Below, piece by piece: positions 55,661 through 64,000 of a DNA stretch of 64,000 nucleotides (positions are counted from its first letter, which is position 1; each line of letters begins with the position of its first letter). A model generated the notes under the pieces. The model was not told the DNA's origin, ran no database searches, and saw nothing but the letters and a program-made list of their open reading frames with translations. The DNA comes from Gemmatimonadota bacterium (GTDB lineage: Bacteria > Gemmatimonadota > Gemmatimonadetes > Gemmatimonadales > Gemmatimonadaceae). The translations under genes were made by a program, and so were the position numbers. The stretch is from the NCBI GenBank assembly GCA_028287235.1, contig JAQBQB010000010.1, forward strand, positions 310,001-374,000, given 5' to 3'.

Positions 55661-57925
55661 CTATCGGAACCGCATCCCGTTTGGCGCAATGTCGCCCGGC
55701 TTGGGAGCTTTCGTCGGGGGCGTCGGCGCAGCCGGCCGCCGGGGTGCTTCCGCCGAACGCGGCCCTCGCTCGGCCCTGGGCTGCTGCTCGGTCCCGTCCT
55801 TCTTCATCGACAGCGCAATGCGGTTCCTCTCGAGGTCGATCGACAGCACGCGCACGCGGACCTTCTGGCCCACGCGCACCACGGCGTTTGGATCGGTGAC
55901 GTACCGGTCCGAGAGCTGTGACACGTGTACGAGCCCATCCTGGTGTACGCCTACGTCGACGAAGGCTCCGAACGCCACGATGTTCGTGACGACACCCTCG
56001 AGCTCCATGCCCTGCGACAGATGCTTCGGCTCCGTGATGTCGGCGCGGAACGCCGGCGCCTCGAATGCGTCGCGCGGATCGCGCCCAGGCTTCTTGAGCT
56101 CCGTGAGAATGTCGCGCAGCGTCGGCAGGCCGACGTCCTCCGACACGTACTTGGTCAACTGCACTTGCTCGAGTCGCGTTTCGTTGCCGATCAACTCGGA
56201 GAGCGGTACGGCGAGGTCGCCCGCCATGCGCTCGACGAGCGCGTATCGCTCGGGATGCACCGCCGACGCGTCGAGCGGATGCACGCCGCCGCGCACGCGC
56301 AGAAAGCCCGCCGCCTGCTCGAACGCCTTCGCGCCCAGCCGCGGCACGCCGGCGAGGTCCTTCCGCGAGCGGAAGCCGCCGCTCGCGTCGCGCGCCTTCA
56401 CGATGTTCGCCGCCAACGACGGCCCAATGCCGGCAACGTACGACAACAGCGGAATCGAAGCCGTGTTCACCTCGACGCCGACACGGTTCACGCAGCTCTC
56501 CACCACGTCGTCGAGCCGCTTTTTGAGATGCGGCTGCGACACGTCGTGTTGATACTGCCCCACGCCGATCGATTTGGGATCGATCTTCACCAGCTCGGCC
56601 AGCGGATCCTGCAGCCGCCGCGCGATCGACACCGCGCCGCGCAGCGACACGTCGAGGTCCGGCAGTTCTTCGCGCGCCACGTCCGACGCCGAGTACACCG
56701 ACGCGCCCGACTCGTTGACCACCACGACCTGCGGGCGCTCGAGCTTGCGCTCGGCGAGCGTGTCGCGCACGAGCTGCTCGGTCTCGCGCGACGCGGTGCC
56801 GTTGCCGATCGAGATCAGCTCGGCGTCGAAGCGCGCGATGAACGCGAGCAGCGAGTGCGCGAAGCGTTCGGTCTGGTGAAGGAAGAACGTATCCGTCGCC
56901 AGCACCGCGCCGGTACGCGACACCGCGGCTACCTTCACGCCCGTGCGAAATCCCGGATCGAGTCCGATCACCACACGCTCGCCCGCGGGCGACGCGAGCA
57001 ACAGCTGCTCGAGGTTCCGTCCAAAGATCGCGATCGCCTCTTCGTCGGCGCGGGTCTTCAGCTCCATGCGCAGATCGACTTCCACCGACGGAGCGAGCAG
57101 CCGCTTGTATGCGTCCTGCACGACGAGCCGCATCTGCTCGGCAGCGGCGTGATCCGACGCGAACTCCGTTTCGAGCACGCCCACCAGCCGCTCAGCGGGC
57201 GCGCCGATGCTCCACAATAGAAAGCCTTCCGCTTCGCCGCGGCGGATCGCCAGCATGCGATGCGACGGCAACTGCGCCAACGGCTGGGAGAAATCGTTGT
57301 AGTCGGAGAACTTCGACACTTCCTCCGCCTTCGCCGTCACCACGCGCGACTTGACGACGCCTTCTGCGCGCGTGATGTCGCGAATGCGCCCGCGAAGTGT
57401 CGCGTCTTCGGCAATGCGCTCGGCGAGAATGTCGCGCGCGCCGGCGAGTGCGTGGTCTACGTCGGGGACTTCCTTGGCTAGGTCGACGAACGTGGCGGCG
57501 CGTTGCTGCAGCGTCGCGAGCGTCGTCGTGCGATCCCAGAGCAGCTCGGCCAACGGCTCGAGCCCGCGCTCCTTGGCGATCGTGGCGCGCGTGCGGCGCT
57601 TCGGCTTGAACGGCAGGTAGAGATCCTCGAGCGCCTGCTTCGTCTCGGCGCCCTCGATGCGCGCCTTGAGCATCGCGTCGAGCTTGCCCTGCTCGTCGAT
57701 GCTCTTGAGAATGGCGTCGCGGCGTTCGGTCAGCTCGCGCAGATACAGCGCGCGATCGCGAACGTCGCGCAGCTGCACTTCGTCGAGACCACCGGTTGCT
57801 TCCTTGCGGTACCGGGCGATGAATGGAAGGGTGTTGCCTTCGTCGAAGAGCGCGAGCGCGCCGGCAACTTGTTGGACGGAGAGCGTGAGCTCACGAGCGA
57901 TGATGGGAACGACGTTCAGCGACAT
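55661..57925 (-). CDS. tex: Tex family RNA-binding transcription accessory protein
   Basis: A 754-residue Tex: N-terminal helical part, YqgF-like domain (VIGLDPGFRTGVKVAAV), helix-hairpin-helix regions (SYVAGIGPSLAANIVKARD, FRSRKDLAGVPRLGAKAFEQAAGFLRV) and a C-terminal S1 domain (GMELEGVVTNIVAFGAFVDVGVHQDGLVHVSQLS). It acts on RNA and transcription complexes and is near-universal. A Pro/Arg-rich tail of about 45 residues follows the S1 domain. Confidence 0.96.
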   Translation of the reverse strand: MSLNVVPIIARELTLSVQQVAGALALFDEGNTLPFIARYRKEATGGLDEVQLRDVRDRALYLRELTERRDAILKSIDEQGKLDAMLKARIEGAETKQALEDLYLPFKPKRRTRATIAKERGLEPLAELLWDRTTTLATLQQRAATFVDLAKEVPDVDHALAGARDILAERIAEDATLRGRIRDITRAEGVVKSRVVTAKAEEVSKFSDYNDFSQPLAQLPSHRMLAIRRGEAEGFLLWSIGAPAERLVGVLETEFASDHAAAEQMRLVVQDAYKRLLAPSVEVDLRMELKTRADEEAIAIFGRNLEQLLLASPAGERVVIGLDPGFRTGVKVAAVSRTGAVLATDTFFLHQTERFAHSLLAFIARFDAELISIGNGTASRETEQLVRDTLAERKLERPQVVVVNESGASVYSASDVAREELPDLDVSLRGAVSIARRLQDPLAELVKIDPKSIGVGQYQHDVSQPHLKKRLDDVVESCVNRVGVEVNTASIPLLSYVAGIGPSLAANIVKARDASGGFRSRKDLAGVPRLGAKAFEQAAGFLRVRGGVHPLDASAVHPERYALVERMAGDLAVPLSELIGNETRLEQVQLTKYVSEDVGLPTLRDILTELKKPGRDPRDAFEAPAFRADITEPKHLSQGMELEGVVTNIVAFGAFVDVGVHQDGLVHVSQLSDRYVTDPNAVVRVGQKVRVRVLSIDLERNRIALSMKKDGTEQQPRAERGPRSAEAPRRPAAPTPPTKAPKPGDIAPNGMRFR

Positions 57926-58016
57926 CGATGCTGCGGCACGGAGGAAGAGATCGATCTACTTCGGGAGCCCCGAAGATAGCGAATCTCCTCCCCCGTCTGT
58001 CATCCCGGACAGCCGT

Positions 58017-59237
58017 TCACAGATAGCTGAGCAGCGCCGACCGTTTCTCCGCTCGCACCCTTGCGAACCATCGGCACGGCAGATACAACGCCGCGACGAC
58101 GATCGCCCACACGAGATACAACAACGGCAAGCTCCACATGTATCCGTCGGGCGCGGGCCCGGGATTCATGGGATGGTTCGCGAACAGCCACGGGTTGACG
58201 GCGCCTTCGCGAACGAGCGACACGACGCACGCCGCGAGGTGGATCGCCGGAATGTGCAGCAGGTAATACACGAACGGCACGCGGCCGAACGTCTCGAGCA
58301 CCGAAGCGATGCGTCCCCGCGCGCCGTCTACGAGCCCCAGCAGAACGAACATGGGTCCCAGCGTCATCAGCAGGAAGGAGAGCGACGCGGGATACTTGGT
58401 CGTGGCGAGGAATGACAACGGCTGTCGGCTGCTCCATGGCCGCGGATCGCCGTAGACGTTGAGCCCGCGCACCACGACGAACGCCGCCACCGTCGCGATA
58501 CCGAGGCGGAGACAGATGGTGCGCCGCCGCGCCGGCTCCATGCGCATCACCGGACCGAACGCATAGCCCGCGGCCATCACAGCGATCCACGGCACGAGCA
58601 CGAAGAGGATGAGCAGGGGCGGGCCGTTGTGGCCTAACTGAATGACGCCGCCGAGATAGAGCGTCTTCCACAGCCACGCAGCGCCGCCTTCTTGCAGCGA
58701 CGCCATCGCCGCCGGATAGAAGTTCGTGACGTTGTGTCCGAGGATGACCGCGAGACTGCCGACCGCGATCGCCGTCCGCGGCAGAAACACGATCCCCGCC
58801 AGCAGCACCATGCACCAGCCGATCATCCAGATGACGCCGGCGAGCATGTAGTGCGCGAAGTCGAAGTTGAACGTCCAGGCCACGCGGATCACCGTGAGCT
58901 CGAGCAATACGAGCAACAGGCCGCGCGTCACCAGGTAGCGCGCCAACTTTCGTTTGTCGCCCACGCGCTGCCCGTACAGATACGCGCTCGTGCCGGCGAG
59001 AAAGAGAAATGCCGGCGCCACGAAGTGCGTGATCCATCGGGTGAAGAAGATGCCTGGCGCGGGCCCGCCGGCGGGCTGGCCGGAATACACGCGCACGTGA
59101 TCGATCGCCATGAGCACCATGACGACCCCGCGCACGATGTCGATCGACGTGATGCGTCCGCCCGGCGCGCCGGGCTCGGTCGCCGCGGTGAAGGGCGCGC
59201 CGTACGACGTCGTTTCCCGAAGTTCGGCAGTGGGCAT
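58017..59237 (-). CDS. HGSNAT-like membrane acyltransferase (DUF1624)
   Basis: A 406-residue protein with about ten membrane helices. The opening RITSIDIVRGVVMVLMAIDHVRVYSG carries the family's catalytic-type His; AFLFLAGTSAYLYG and LFILFVLVPWIAVMAAG are further family tracts. Members transfer acyl groups across the membrane to sugars. The gene lies 33 bases behind the Tat-exported aminotransferase gene. Confidence 0.88.
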   Translation of the reverse strand: MPTAELRETTSYGAPFTAATEPGAPGGRITSIDIVRGVVMVLMAIDHVRVYSGQPAGGPAPGIFFTRWITHFVAPAFLFLAGTSAYLYGQRVGDKRKLARYLVTRGLLLVLLELTVIRVAWTFNFDFAHYMLAGVIWMIGWCMVLLAGIVFLPRTAIAVGSLAVILGHNVTNFYPAAMASLQEGGAAWLWKTLYLGGVIQLGHNGPPLLILFVLVPWIAVMAAGYAFGPVMRMEPARRRTICLRLGIATVAAFVVVRGLNVYGDPRPWSSRQPLSFLATTKYPASLSFLLMTLGPMFVLLGLVDGARGRIASVLETFGRVPFVYYLLHIPAIHLAACVVSLVREGAVNPWLFANHPMNPGPAPDGYMWSLPLLYLVWAIVVAALYLPCRWFARVRAEKRSALLSYL

Positions 59238-59270
59238 CGAGAGCGGTCCTCTCGTTAGGGTGAAGGCTCG

Positions 59271-60563
59271 TTAGGCTACGCCCGTCTTGATCGCCTCCGC
59301 CACGCGATCGGCGAACAGATCGATCTCGTCCACCGTCGTGTAGACGTTCGGCGTGATCCGCATTCCCTGGAACTCGTCGTTCACCATGGGCGTGGTCACG
59401 ATGTTGTGCTTCGACAGAAGCCATCCGCCGAGCTTGCCCATGTCGAGTCCGTCGACCCCGAACACGCCAATCGCGCCGCTCATGGTCGGCCCGATCGGCG
59501 TGATCATCTTCACGCGGTCGCTCGCGGCGAGCAAGCGGTTGGCCCACCGGTCGCGCAGGTAGCGCAACCGCGCGATCTTCCGCTCCGCTCCAATGCCGCG
59601 GTTGAACGCGACCGCGACGGCGATCGCGTTGTGATTCGCCGCGGGGTGCGTTCCAATCTCCTCGTACTTCCGAATGTTTCCCTCCTGGTCGACGCCGCCC
59701 GCCATCAGCGGCCAGAGGGATTTGATCTTGTCGCGCCGCACATAGAGGAAGCCTGTGCCGATCGGCGCGTGCATCCACTTGTGCAGACTGGTGCCGTAAT
59801 AGTCCGCTCCCAGCTCGTCGCGCGTGAACGGGAAGTGCGCAAAGGCGTGCGCTCCGTCCACGAACACCCGAATGCCCTTCGGCTTCGCGAGCTCGACGAT
59901 CTCGCGTACGGGGGCGATGTAGCCGGTCATGAAACTGATGTGCATCACCTCGATCACCCGCGTGCGCGGGGTGATCGCCGCGGCAATGTGATCGACGTAC
60001 GACTTCGTGCTCGCTACCGGCGTCTCGATCTTCACGCGCTTGAGCACGATGCCGTCGCGCCGCTCGCGCTGGCGCCAGGCGTTCTGCATGCGCGGGTAGT
60101 TCTGCGTCGTGAAGACGACTTCGTCGCCGGCCTTGAGGTCGAGGCCGAAGATCATCGTCTCGTTCGCCTCCGAGGCGTTGCGCGTGATCGCCATCTCCTC
60201 GGGATCGCAGCCGAAGTCCTTCGCCAGCTCGCGACGCACCGATTCGATCCGCGGCTCGAGCACGCGCCACATGTGTTCCGTCGGCAGCTCGTTCGAGAAT
60301 CTGAGATCTCGAATCATCTGCTCGAGCACGTGCGTCGGGGCCGGACTGCAGCCGCCGTTGTTGAGGTTGATCATCGTGCGATCGAGGTCGAACGCCCGCT
60401 GGATCTCGCGCCAGTAGGTCTCGTCCTCGGCCAGGGCGGCCGCGGGGCGCGCACCGGCGATCGGCTCGGCGTCGAGTAGGCGGCGGAATGCCGTCTCGCG
60501 CATCACGGGAAGCGACACGCCCGCGCCGATCATGGATGAAACGAACGTCCGCCGAGTCGTCAT
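59271..60563 (-). CDS. Exported class V aminotransferase with Tat-like signal
   Basis: A 430-residue PLP enzyme related to isopenicillin-N epimerase and ergothioneine EgtE. The N-terminus MTTRRTFVSSMIGAG is a twin-arginine-type signal. PLP residues: Lys262 (SLHKWMHAPIGTG), Asp236 (VFVDGAHAFAH). MINLNNGGCSPAPTHV and NASEAN are typical. Export of a folded PLP enzyme is plausible through Tat but not proven. A membrane acyltransferase gene follows. Confidence 0.9.
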   Translation of the reverse strand: MTTRRTFVSSMIGAGVSLPVMRETAFRRLLDAEPIAGARPAAALAEDETYWREIQRAFDLDRTMINLNNGGCSPAPTHVLEQMIRDLRFSNELPTEHMWRVLEPRIESVRRELAKDFGCDPEEMAITRNASEANETMIFGLDLKAGDEVVFTTQNYPRMQNAWRQRERRDGIVLKRVKIETPVASTKSYVDHIAAAITPRTRVIEVMHISFMTGYIAPVREIVELAKPKGIRVFVDGAHAFAHFPFTRDELGADYYGTSLHKWMHAPIGTGFLYVRRDKIKSLWPLMAGGVDQEGNIRKYEEIGTHPAANHNAIAVAVAFNRGIGAERKIARLRYLRDRWANRLLAASDRVKMITPIGPTMSGAIGVFGVDGLDMGKLGGWLLSKHNIVTTPMVNDEFQGMRITPNVYTTVDEIDLFADRVAEAIKTGVA

Positions 60564-60652
60564 GCTTGTCCTCACTCCGTGAGTGGACCGCGCCGAGCCA
60601 ACGTGCGATCCAATCTCCGACCCGCGGCGCGATTGCGCAAATCCGCCGTGTG

Positions 60653-61465
60653 TCAGTCGAACCGGGTGAGCAGACACGCGTATTTGAGGAACACCGAAAA
60701 CGCGCTGACCGACGAAACGATGAACCCCGCCCGTCCGTCGCGCCAGCCGCTGTACACGAAGTAGTCGCGGGCGAACCGCCAGGTCGGCCGGCTCAGCAGA
60801 TCCCAGATCGTTGCCCGCCGGCCGCGCGCGTGAAGGTCCTGCGCCGCCCACTGCGCGTACTTCGCGATCTTGGCCACCTGATGGCTCAGATCGCGATACG
60901 GATGGTGCAGCAGCGTTCCGTCGAGCGTGCCGACGTCGTCGAGCGCGTCCAGGTGCTCGTGCACCCGGGCATCGGTGTAGCGACGGTCACGCGAGAAGAC
61001 GCGAACCTTCAAGTCGCGCCCCCACGGACCGAACCGCAGCTCGCGGCCGAGATGCCAATTCCGCGACCGGACACGAAAGGCCGAATGTTCCGCCGGCGAA
61101 TGCGCCGCGAGATCGTCGAGCGAGGCCCGGAGCTCGGGGGTTACTTCTTCGTCCGCGTCGAGCGCGAGAATCCAATGGTTGCGAGCGGCCGTGATACCGG
61201 CATTCCGCTGCGCGCCGATCGTGCGGCCGGCGAGCACGAGCACCCGTGCACCTCCCGCGCGCGCCAGATCGGCGCTCTCATCCGTCGATCCGCCGTCCAC
61301 GACGATGACTTCGTCCGCCCAGTCCAGCTTCGATAGTGCCCGCGGCAGACGGCTCGCCTCGTTCAACGTTGGCATCACGACAGTGATTGGAATCCGGTCT
61401 GCCCGCCGCGCGAGCACTAGCTCGAGCGTCGCAGGGTCGGCGAAGGCGCGGGCATGTCGAGTCAC
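60653..61465 (-). CDS. Family 2 glycosyltransferase (WaaE/KdtX-like)
   Basis: A 270-residue GT-A enzyme: ITVVMPTLNEASRLPRAL, EVIVVDGGSTDESADLA, QRNAGITAARNHWILALDADEEVTPEL (DxD-type) and VFSRDRRYTDARVHEHL. The subgroup adds sugars in lipopolysaccharide core or similar. The GTG 61465 overlaps the methyltransferase stop (GTGA), so the pair is coupled. Confidence 0.9.
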   Translation of the reverse strand: MTRHARAFADPATLELVLARRADRIPITVVMPTLNEASRLPRALSKLDWADEVIVVDGGSTDESADLARAGGARVLVLAGRTIGAQRNAGITAARNHWILALDADEEVTPELRASLDDLAAHSPAEHSAFRVRSRNWHLGRELRFGPWGRDLKVRVFSRDRRYTDARVHEHLDALDDVGTLDGTLLHHPYRDLSHQVAKIAKYAQWAAQDLHARGRRATIWDLLSRPTWRFARDYFVYSGWRDGRAGFIVSSVSAFSVFLKYACLLTRFD

Positions 61466-62130
61466 GCGGATTGAATCCGGCCGGCCCGAGAATCGTTTGC
61501 CCCCGACTTGGCGATGAACACCTCGGTGGTGGTGGGCATCACGCGGGCGTAGCCCAGACCGCGAAACACGTTTCGATCGAACTCGTGCAGCACCTGCTCG
61601 GCGCGCACTCCGGCGTATTCCGGCAAGTCGGTGTTGTCGACGATGATCATTCCGCCCGGCACCACGCATTCCCGTGCGACCGCCACACACTCGCCGCGAA
61701 AAGCACCATCGACGAGAATGACGTCCCACGGCCTCCCGATCCGCGCCTGTGCGGCGTACTCCTGCGCCAGCCGCGGATCGTTCGCCTGGCTGTCGACGAA
61801 CCGGAGCTCGGTACTCTCACCGAAGAGCTTCGTGTGGGCTCGGAGGTCCTCCACCCACTGCGCGTTGCCCTCGACGGTGGTGACCTGACAACCGCGCATC
61901 AGGAAGTAGATGGTCGAGCCGCCGCCGCCGTACTCGAGCACGCGCATGCCGGAACGAATGCGCGGCTCGAGCCAGTCGATGCACGACCAGGAGAGCCACG
62001 GCATCGCTTCGTTCAACGGGCTGCGCGGCCGGCGGATGGTTTGCATCCAATCGGCAACGTGATGCCGGCGCCACCCGGGCATGGTGGAAAGGATTGAGCC
62101 GATCGCGCGAAGCTTTCTGGTCATGACCAC
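61462..62130 (-). CDS. Class I SAM-dependent methyltransferase
   Basis: A 222-residue methyltransferase: VLEYGGGGSTIYFLMRGCQVTTVEGNAQW is the SAM-binding loop, then PWDVILVDGAFRGECV and GGMIIVDNTD. Start GTG 62130 or ATG 62124. Coupled to the glycosyltransferase gene, it probably modifies a surface glycan or its precursor; substrate unknown. Confidence 0.88.
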   Translation of the reverse strand: MVMTRKLRAIGSILSTMPGWRRHHVADWMQTIRRPRSPLNEAMPWLSWSCIDWLEPRIRSGMRVLEYGGGGSTIYFLMRGCQVTTVEGNAQWVEDLRAHTKLFGESTELRFVDSQANDPRLAQEYAAQARIGRPWDVILVDGAFRGECVAVARECVVPGGMIIVDNTDLPEYAGVRAEQVLHEFDRNVFRGLGYARVMPTTTEVFIAKSGANDSRAGRIQSA

Positions 62131-62278
62131 AGCGACACCCCACCGGCGGCGAACCCCGACTCGATCCTAGTATGTCAAAGTCATACGACGCTCCAGGTGG
62201 TTTCGTTGGTCCCGGTCGTCCACGTTCAGGACGCAACTGATGTTTCGGGCGCTCCAGGTCGCTTGCACCGTTACGATA

Positions 62279-62848
62279 TCAGCGGTCCGACCCGATCGGC
62301 TCAGAGCCGTGCACGTACGCCGCCACCTGCGCGAGCACCGCGATGAACGCGCCGGGATCCGCCCAGTTTCCGTCGAACCGCGCGCCGTTGATGAAGAAGG
62401 TCGGCGTGCCGTTCACGCCGCTGCGCACCCCGCCGCGGAAATCGTCGCGCACTTTTCTCGTGTGCACTCCCTCCGCCAGCTCCGTCGCGAATCGCGTCAC
62501 GTCGAGATGGAGCTCGTCCGCGTACACGAGCAGGTACGGCTCGTCGAGCGCGTTCTGATGCTCGAACAACATGTGGTGCATGTCCCAGAACTTGCCCTGC
62601 GTTCCGGCCGCCTCGGACGCTTCGGCGGCGAGTGTGGCGTGCGGATGCACTTCGGCGAGCGGAAAGTGGCGGTAGACGAAACAGAGCTCGTCGCTCAGGT
62701 ACCGCCGTGCAGCTTCGACGATCGGGTACGCGCGCCCACAGTGCGGGCACTCGAAGTCGCCGTATTCCACGAGCACCACAGGCGCCTCGACGGAGCCTGC
62801 GACATGGTCCCGATCGTTCACCGGAACTACCAATTGGCTCATGTTCAT
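62279..62848 (-). CDS. DsbA-like thioredoxin-fold oxidoreductase
   Basis: A 189-residue protein without signal peptide. EYGDFECPHCGRAYPIV carries the CPHC active site (Cys34, Cys37), and GVNGTPTFFINGARFDG has the cis-Pro loop. It resembles FrnE/DsbG-like cytoplasmic members. It overlaps the peroxiredoxin gene by four bases (ATGA), so they may work as a redox couple. Confidence 0.92.
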   Translation of the reverse strand: MNMSQLVVPVNDRDHVAGSVEAPVVLVEYGDFECPHCGRAYPIVEAARRYLSDELCFVYRHFPLAEVHPHATLAAEASEAAGTQGKFWDMHHMLFEHQNALDEPYLLVYADELHLDVTRFATELAEGVHTRKVRDDFRGGVRSGVNGTPTFFINGARFDGNWADPGAFIAVLAQVAAYVHGSEPIGSDR

Positions 62849-63387
62849 GGGTGCACCTGGGCAGGAGTTGAAAACGCGGGCGATCGCGGGGTGAGCGACT
62901 CGAGCGCGTTGAGAATTCCGTCCGCGCCCGGGTTGACGTTGACGGGCGACAGGTAGCTCCAGCGAACGACACCATCCCGGTCGAGCACGAACAGCGCACG
63001 CTCGCTGAAGCCGTCCTGTGTGCGATACGCGCCGTACATCCGGGAGACGGCGCCTTTCGGCTCGAAGTCGCTCAGCAGCGGGAAGTGCAGCCTTCGATCG
63101 CGCGCGAACGCGGCGTGACACCACGCGCCGTCCACCGAGATGCCGAGCAGGTCGGCGCCATACTCGCGAAAATCGGGAAGGATCTCGTTGTACAACGCCA
63201 TCTGGTCGCCGCACACGGGGCTCCAGTCGGCGGGATAGAACGCGAGAATGATCGGACGTCCGCGCTGCTCGCTCAGCCGCATCGTTTTGTCGGGCGCCGA
63301 GCGGAGCGCGAAATCGGGCGCCGTCGTGCCCGCCGCGAGAATCTTCGACTGCTCGACTTGGTTCGATTGGTTCGCTTGAGTCGCCAT
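62845..63387 (-). CDS. Peroxiredoxin (AhpE/AhpC-TSA type)
   Basis: A 180-residue peroxiredoxin. Peroxidatic Cys59 is in FYPADWSPVCGDQ (the usual Thr is Ser56); a second Cys at about residue 90 (DGAWCHAAF) may be resolving. The N-terminus is Gln/Asn-rich (TQANQSNQVEQS), encoded by a 9-base tandem repeat. ATG 63387 has GGAGAAG ahead. It is the first gene of the pair with the DsbA-like protein. Confidence 0.92.
   Translation of the reverse strand: MATQANQSNQVEQSKILAAGTTAPDFALRSAPDKTMRLSEQRGRPIILAFYPADWSPVCGDQMALYNEILPDFREYGADLLGISVDGAWCHAAFARDRRLHFPLLSDFEPKGAVSRMYGAYRTQDGFSERALFVLDRDGVVRWSYLSPVNVNPGADGILNALESLTPRSPAFSTPAQVHP
63352..63378. repeat. 9-bp in-frame tandem repeat in peroxiredoxin N-terminus
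   Basis: Three 9-base units (CTCGACTTG, GTTCGATTG, GTTCGCTTG) follow each other at the 5' end of the gene and encode a Gln/Asn-rich tripeptide repeat ahead of the folded domain. Confidence 0.7.
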
Positions 63388-63400
63388 TGCTTCTCCATGC

Positions 63401-64000
63401 CTAGCGGATTTCCAGCACGATGCGTCCAATCACGTGCCCGCGCTCCAAGCGCGCGTGCGCCTTCGCGGCCTGACCGAGCGGGTACGTCTCGGCAATCGGC
63501 ACCACGAGACGCGCGGCTTCCACGGCGCGCGCGAGGCTCGCCCACGCGCTCGGGCTGGCCTCGGCGTCATAGGGAATTCGCTTCACCTGCGCGCGCTTCT
63601 TCGGTGCCGGCTCCACGCCGTTCGGATACGCGACGCGTCCGCCGCTCACGACGAGGTCCACGCACGCGTCGAGCACTGGGCTCCCGGCGAGCGCGAGAAT
63701 CGCATCGAGCCCGTCGGGGGCCGCGTCCTTGATCCGGTCGACCGCGTCGCGCTTGCGGCCGTCCACCACCGTCTCGGCGCCGAGCTTCTCGAGCAGGACC
63801 TGGGCGTCGGAGCCAGATCCCACGGCGATGACGCGCGCACGCCGGCGCGCGGCGAACTGCACCGCCAGCGTGCCGACGGCGCCGGACGCACCGAAGATCA
63901 ACAGCGTCTCGCCGCTGCGTACGGCCAGATGCTTGTCGATTCCTTGCAAGGCGGTGAGGCCGGTGACTGCCGCCGCACCGCCCTCGCGCAGACTGAGTCG
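63401..64000 (-). CDS. Zinc-binding dehydrogenase/quinone oxidoreductase, 3' part
   Basis: The frame is open to the window end, so only about 199 C-terminal residues are visible. LLIFGASGAVGTLAVQFAARRRARVIAVGSG is the NADPH-binding loop and GQAAKAHARLERGHVIGRIVLEI the family tail of quinone-oxidoreductase-like medium-chain proteins. It ends 13 bases before the peroxiredoxin gene, so they may form an operon. Confidence 0.88.
   Translation of the reverse strand, partial: RLSLREGGAAAVTGLTALQGIDKHLAVRSGETLLIFGASGAVGTLAVQFAARRRARVIAVGSGSDAQVLLEKLGAETVVDGRKRDAVDRIKDAAPDGLDAILALAGSPVLDACVDLVVSGGRVAYPNGVEPAPKKRAQVKRIPYDAEASPSAWASLARAVEAARLVVPIAETYPLGQAAKAHARLERGHVIGRIVLEIR

Noticed and set aside
62186-62260. 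Regulatory role of the repeated CGCTCCAGGT and a short GTATG/CATAC dyad upstream of the methyltransferase
   Set aside because: Two copies and 5-base arms are too weak to separate from chance.

Overview
The window is high-GC, gene-dense bacterial chromosome (58 annotated genes or gene fragments on 64 kb, no gap without a gene above about 300 bases). Domain content points to a soil-type member of the Gemmatimonadota: Ser/Thr kinases with a membrane tail, many orphan PAS/HisKA kinases, DinB proteins, M28 and propeller-amidohydrolase exported enzymes, and Uma2. This is inferred from gene style only; no rRNA marker is present. I found no tRNA, rRNA, CRISPR array, prophage or insertion sequence.

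Layout. 1-5.9 kb: 3' end of a patatin-like membrane protein, a histidine phosphatase coupled to NAD(P)HX dehydratase, an M48 lipoprotein, a hexose-phosphate mutarotase. 5.9-19.8 kb: exported M28 peptidase, a PAS histidine kinase, a Ser/Thr kinase behind an alpha/beta hydrolase, a ROK/polyphosphate-glucokinase-like kinase, Uma2, MarC, a class C beta-lactamase-like hydrolase, a zinc alcohol dehydrogenase with a strong terminator. 20-32 kb: DinB, a FIST sensor plus histidine kinase pair behind a sigma-54-like promoter, a 1112-residue propeller-amidohydrolase, two head-to-head truncated genes meeting near 27,998, a cyanophycinase/dead beta-lactamase fusion, and a MEDS-domain histidine kinase.

32.3-45.1 kb is the centrepiece: an eleven-gene, same-strand, tightly packed chemosensory cluster (unknown sensory module, CheY, CheA, CheW, a membrane-free MCP, a PAS-HEAT giant adaptor-like protein, CheR, CheB, a second CheY, CheC, PAS histidine kinase). 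The receptor has no membrane segment or ligand domain, so input presumably comes through partner proteins; no flagellar gene is nearby, so the output may not be motility.

45-64 kb: PQQ-type propeller protein, DUF1611 and SCO proteins, a DUF969-DUF979-DUF2891 putative transporter operon, glnS, two class V aminotransferases, a VapBC-type module with a conspicuous AT-rich palindromic operator, tex, an HGSNAT-like membrane acyltransferase, a coupled methyltransferase/glycosyltransferase pair, a coupled peroxiredoxin/DsbA-like pair, and the 3' part of a quinone-oxidoreductase-like gene.

Four histidine kinases (7.9, 22, 31 and 44 kb) share a closely related HisKA/ATPase core joined to different inputs, which suggests a paralogous family feeding shared outputs. 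Many neighbours are translationally coupled through GTGA or ATGA overlaps, and two genes appear to start at non-canonical codons (ATC and CTG).
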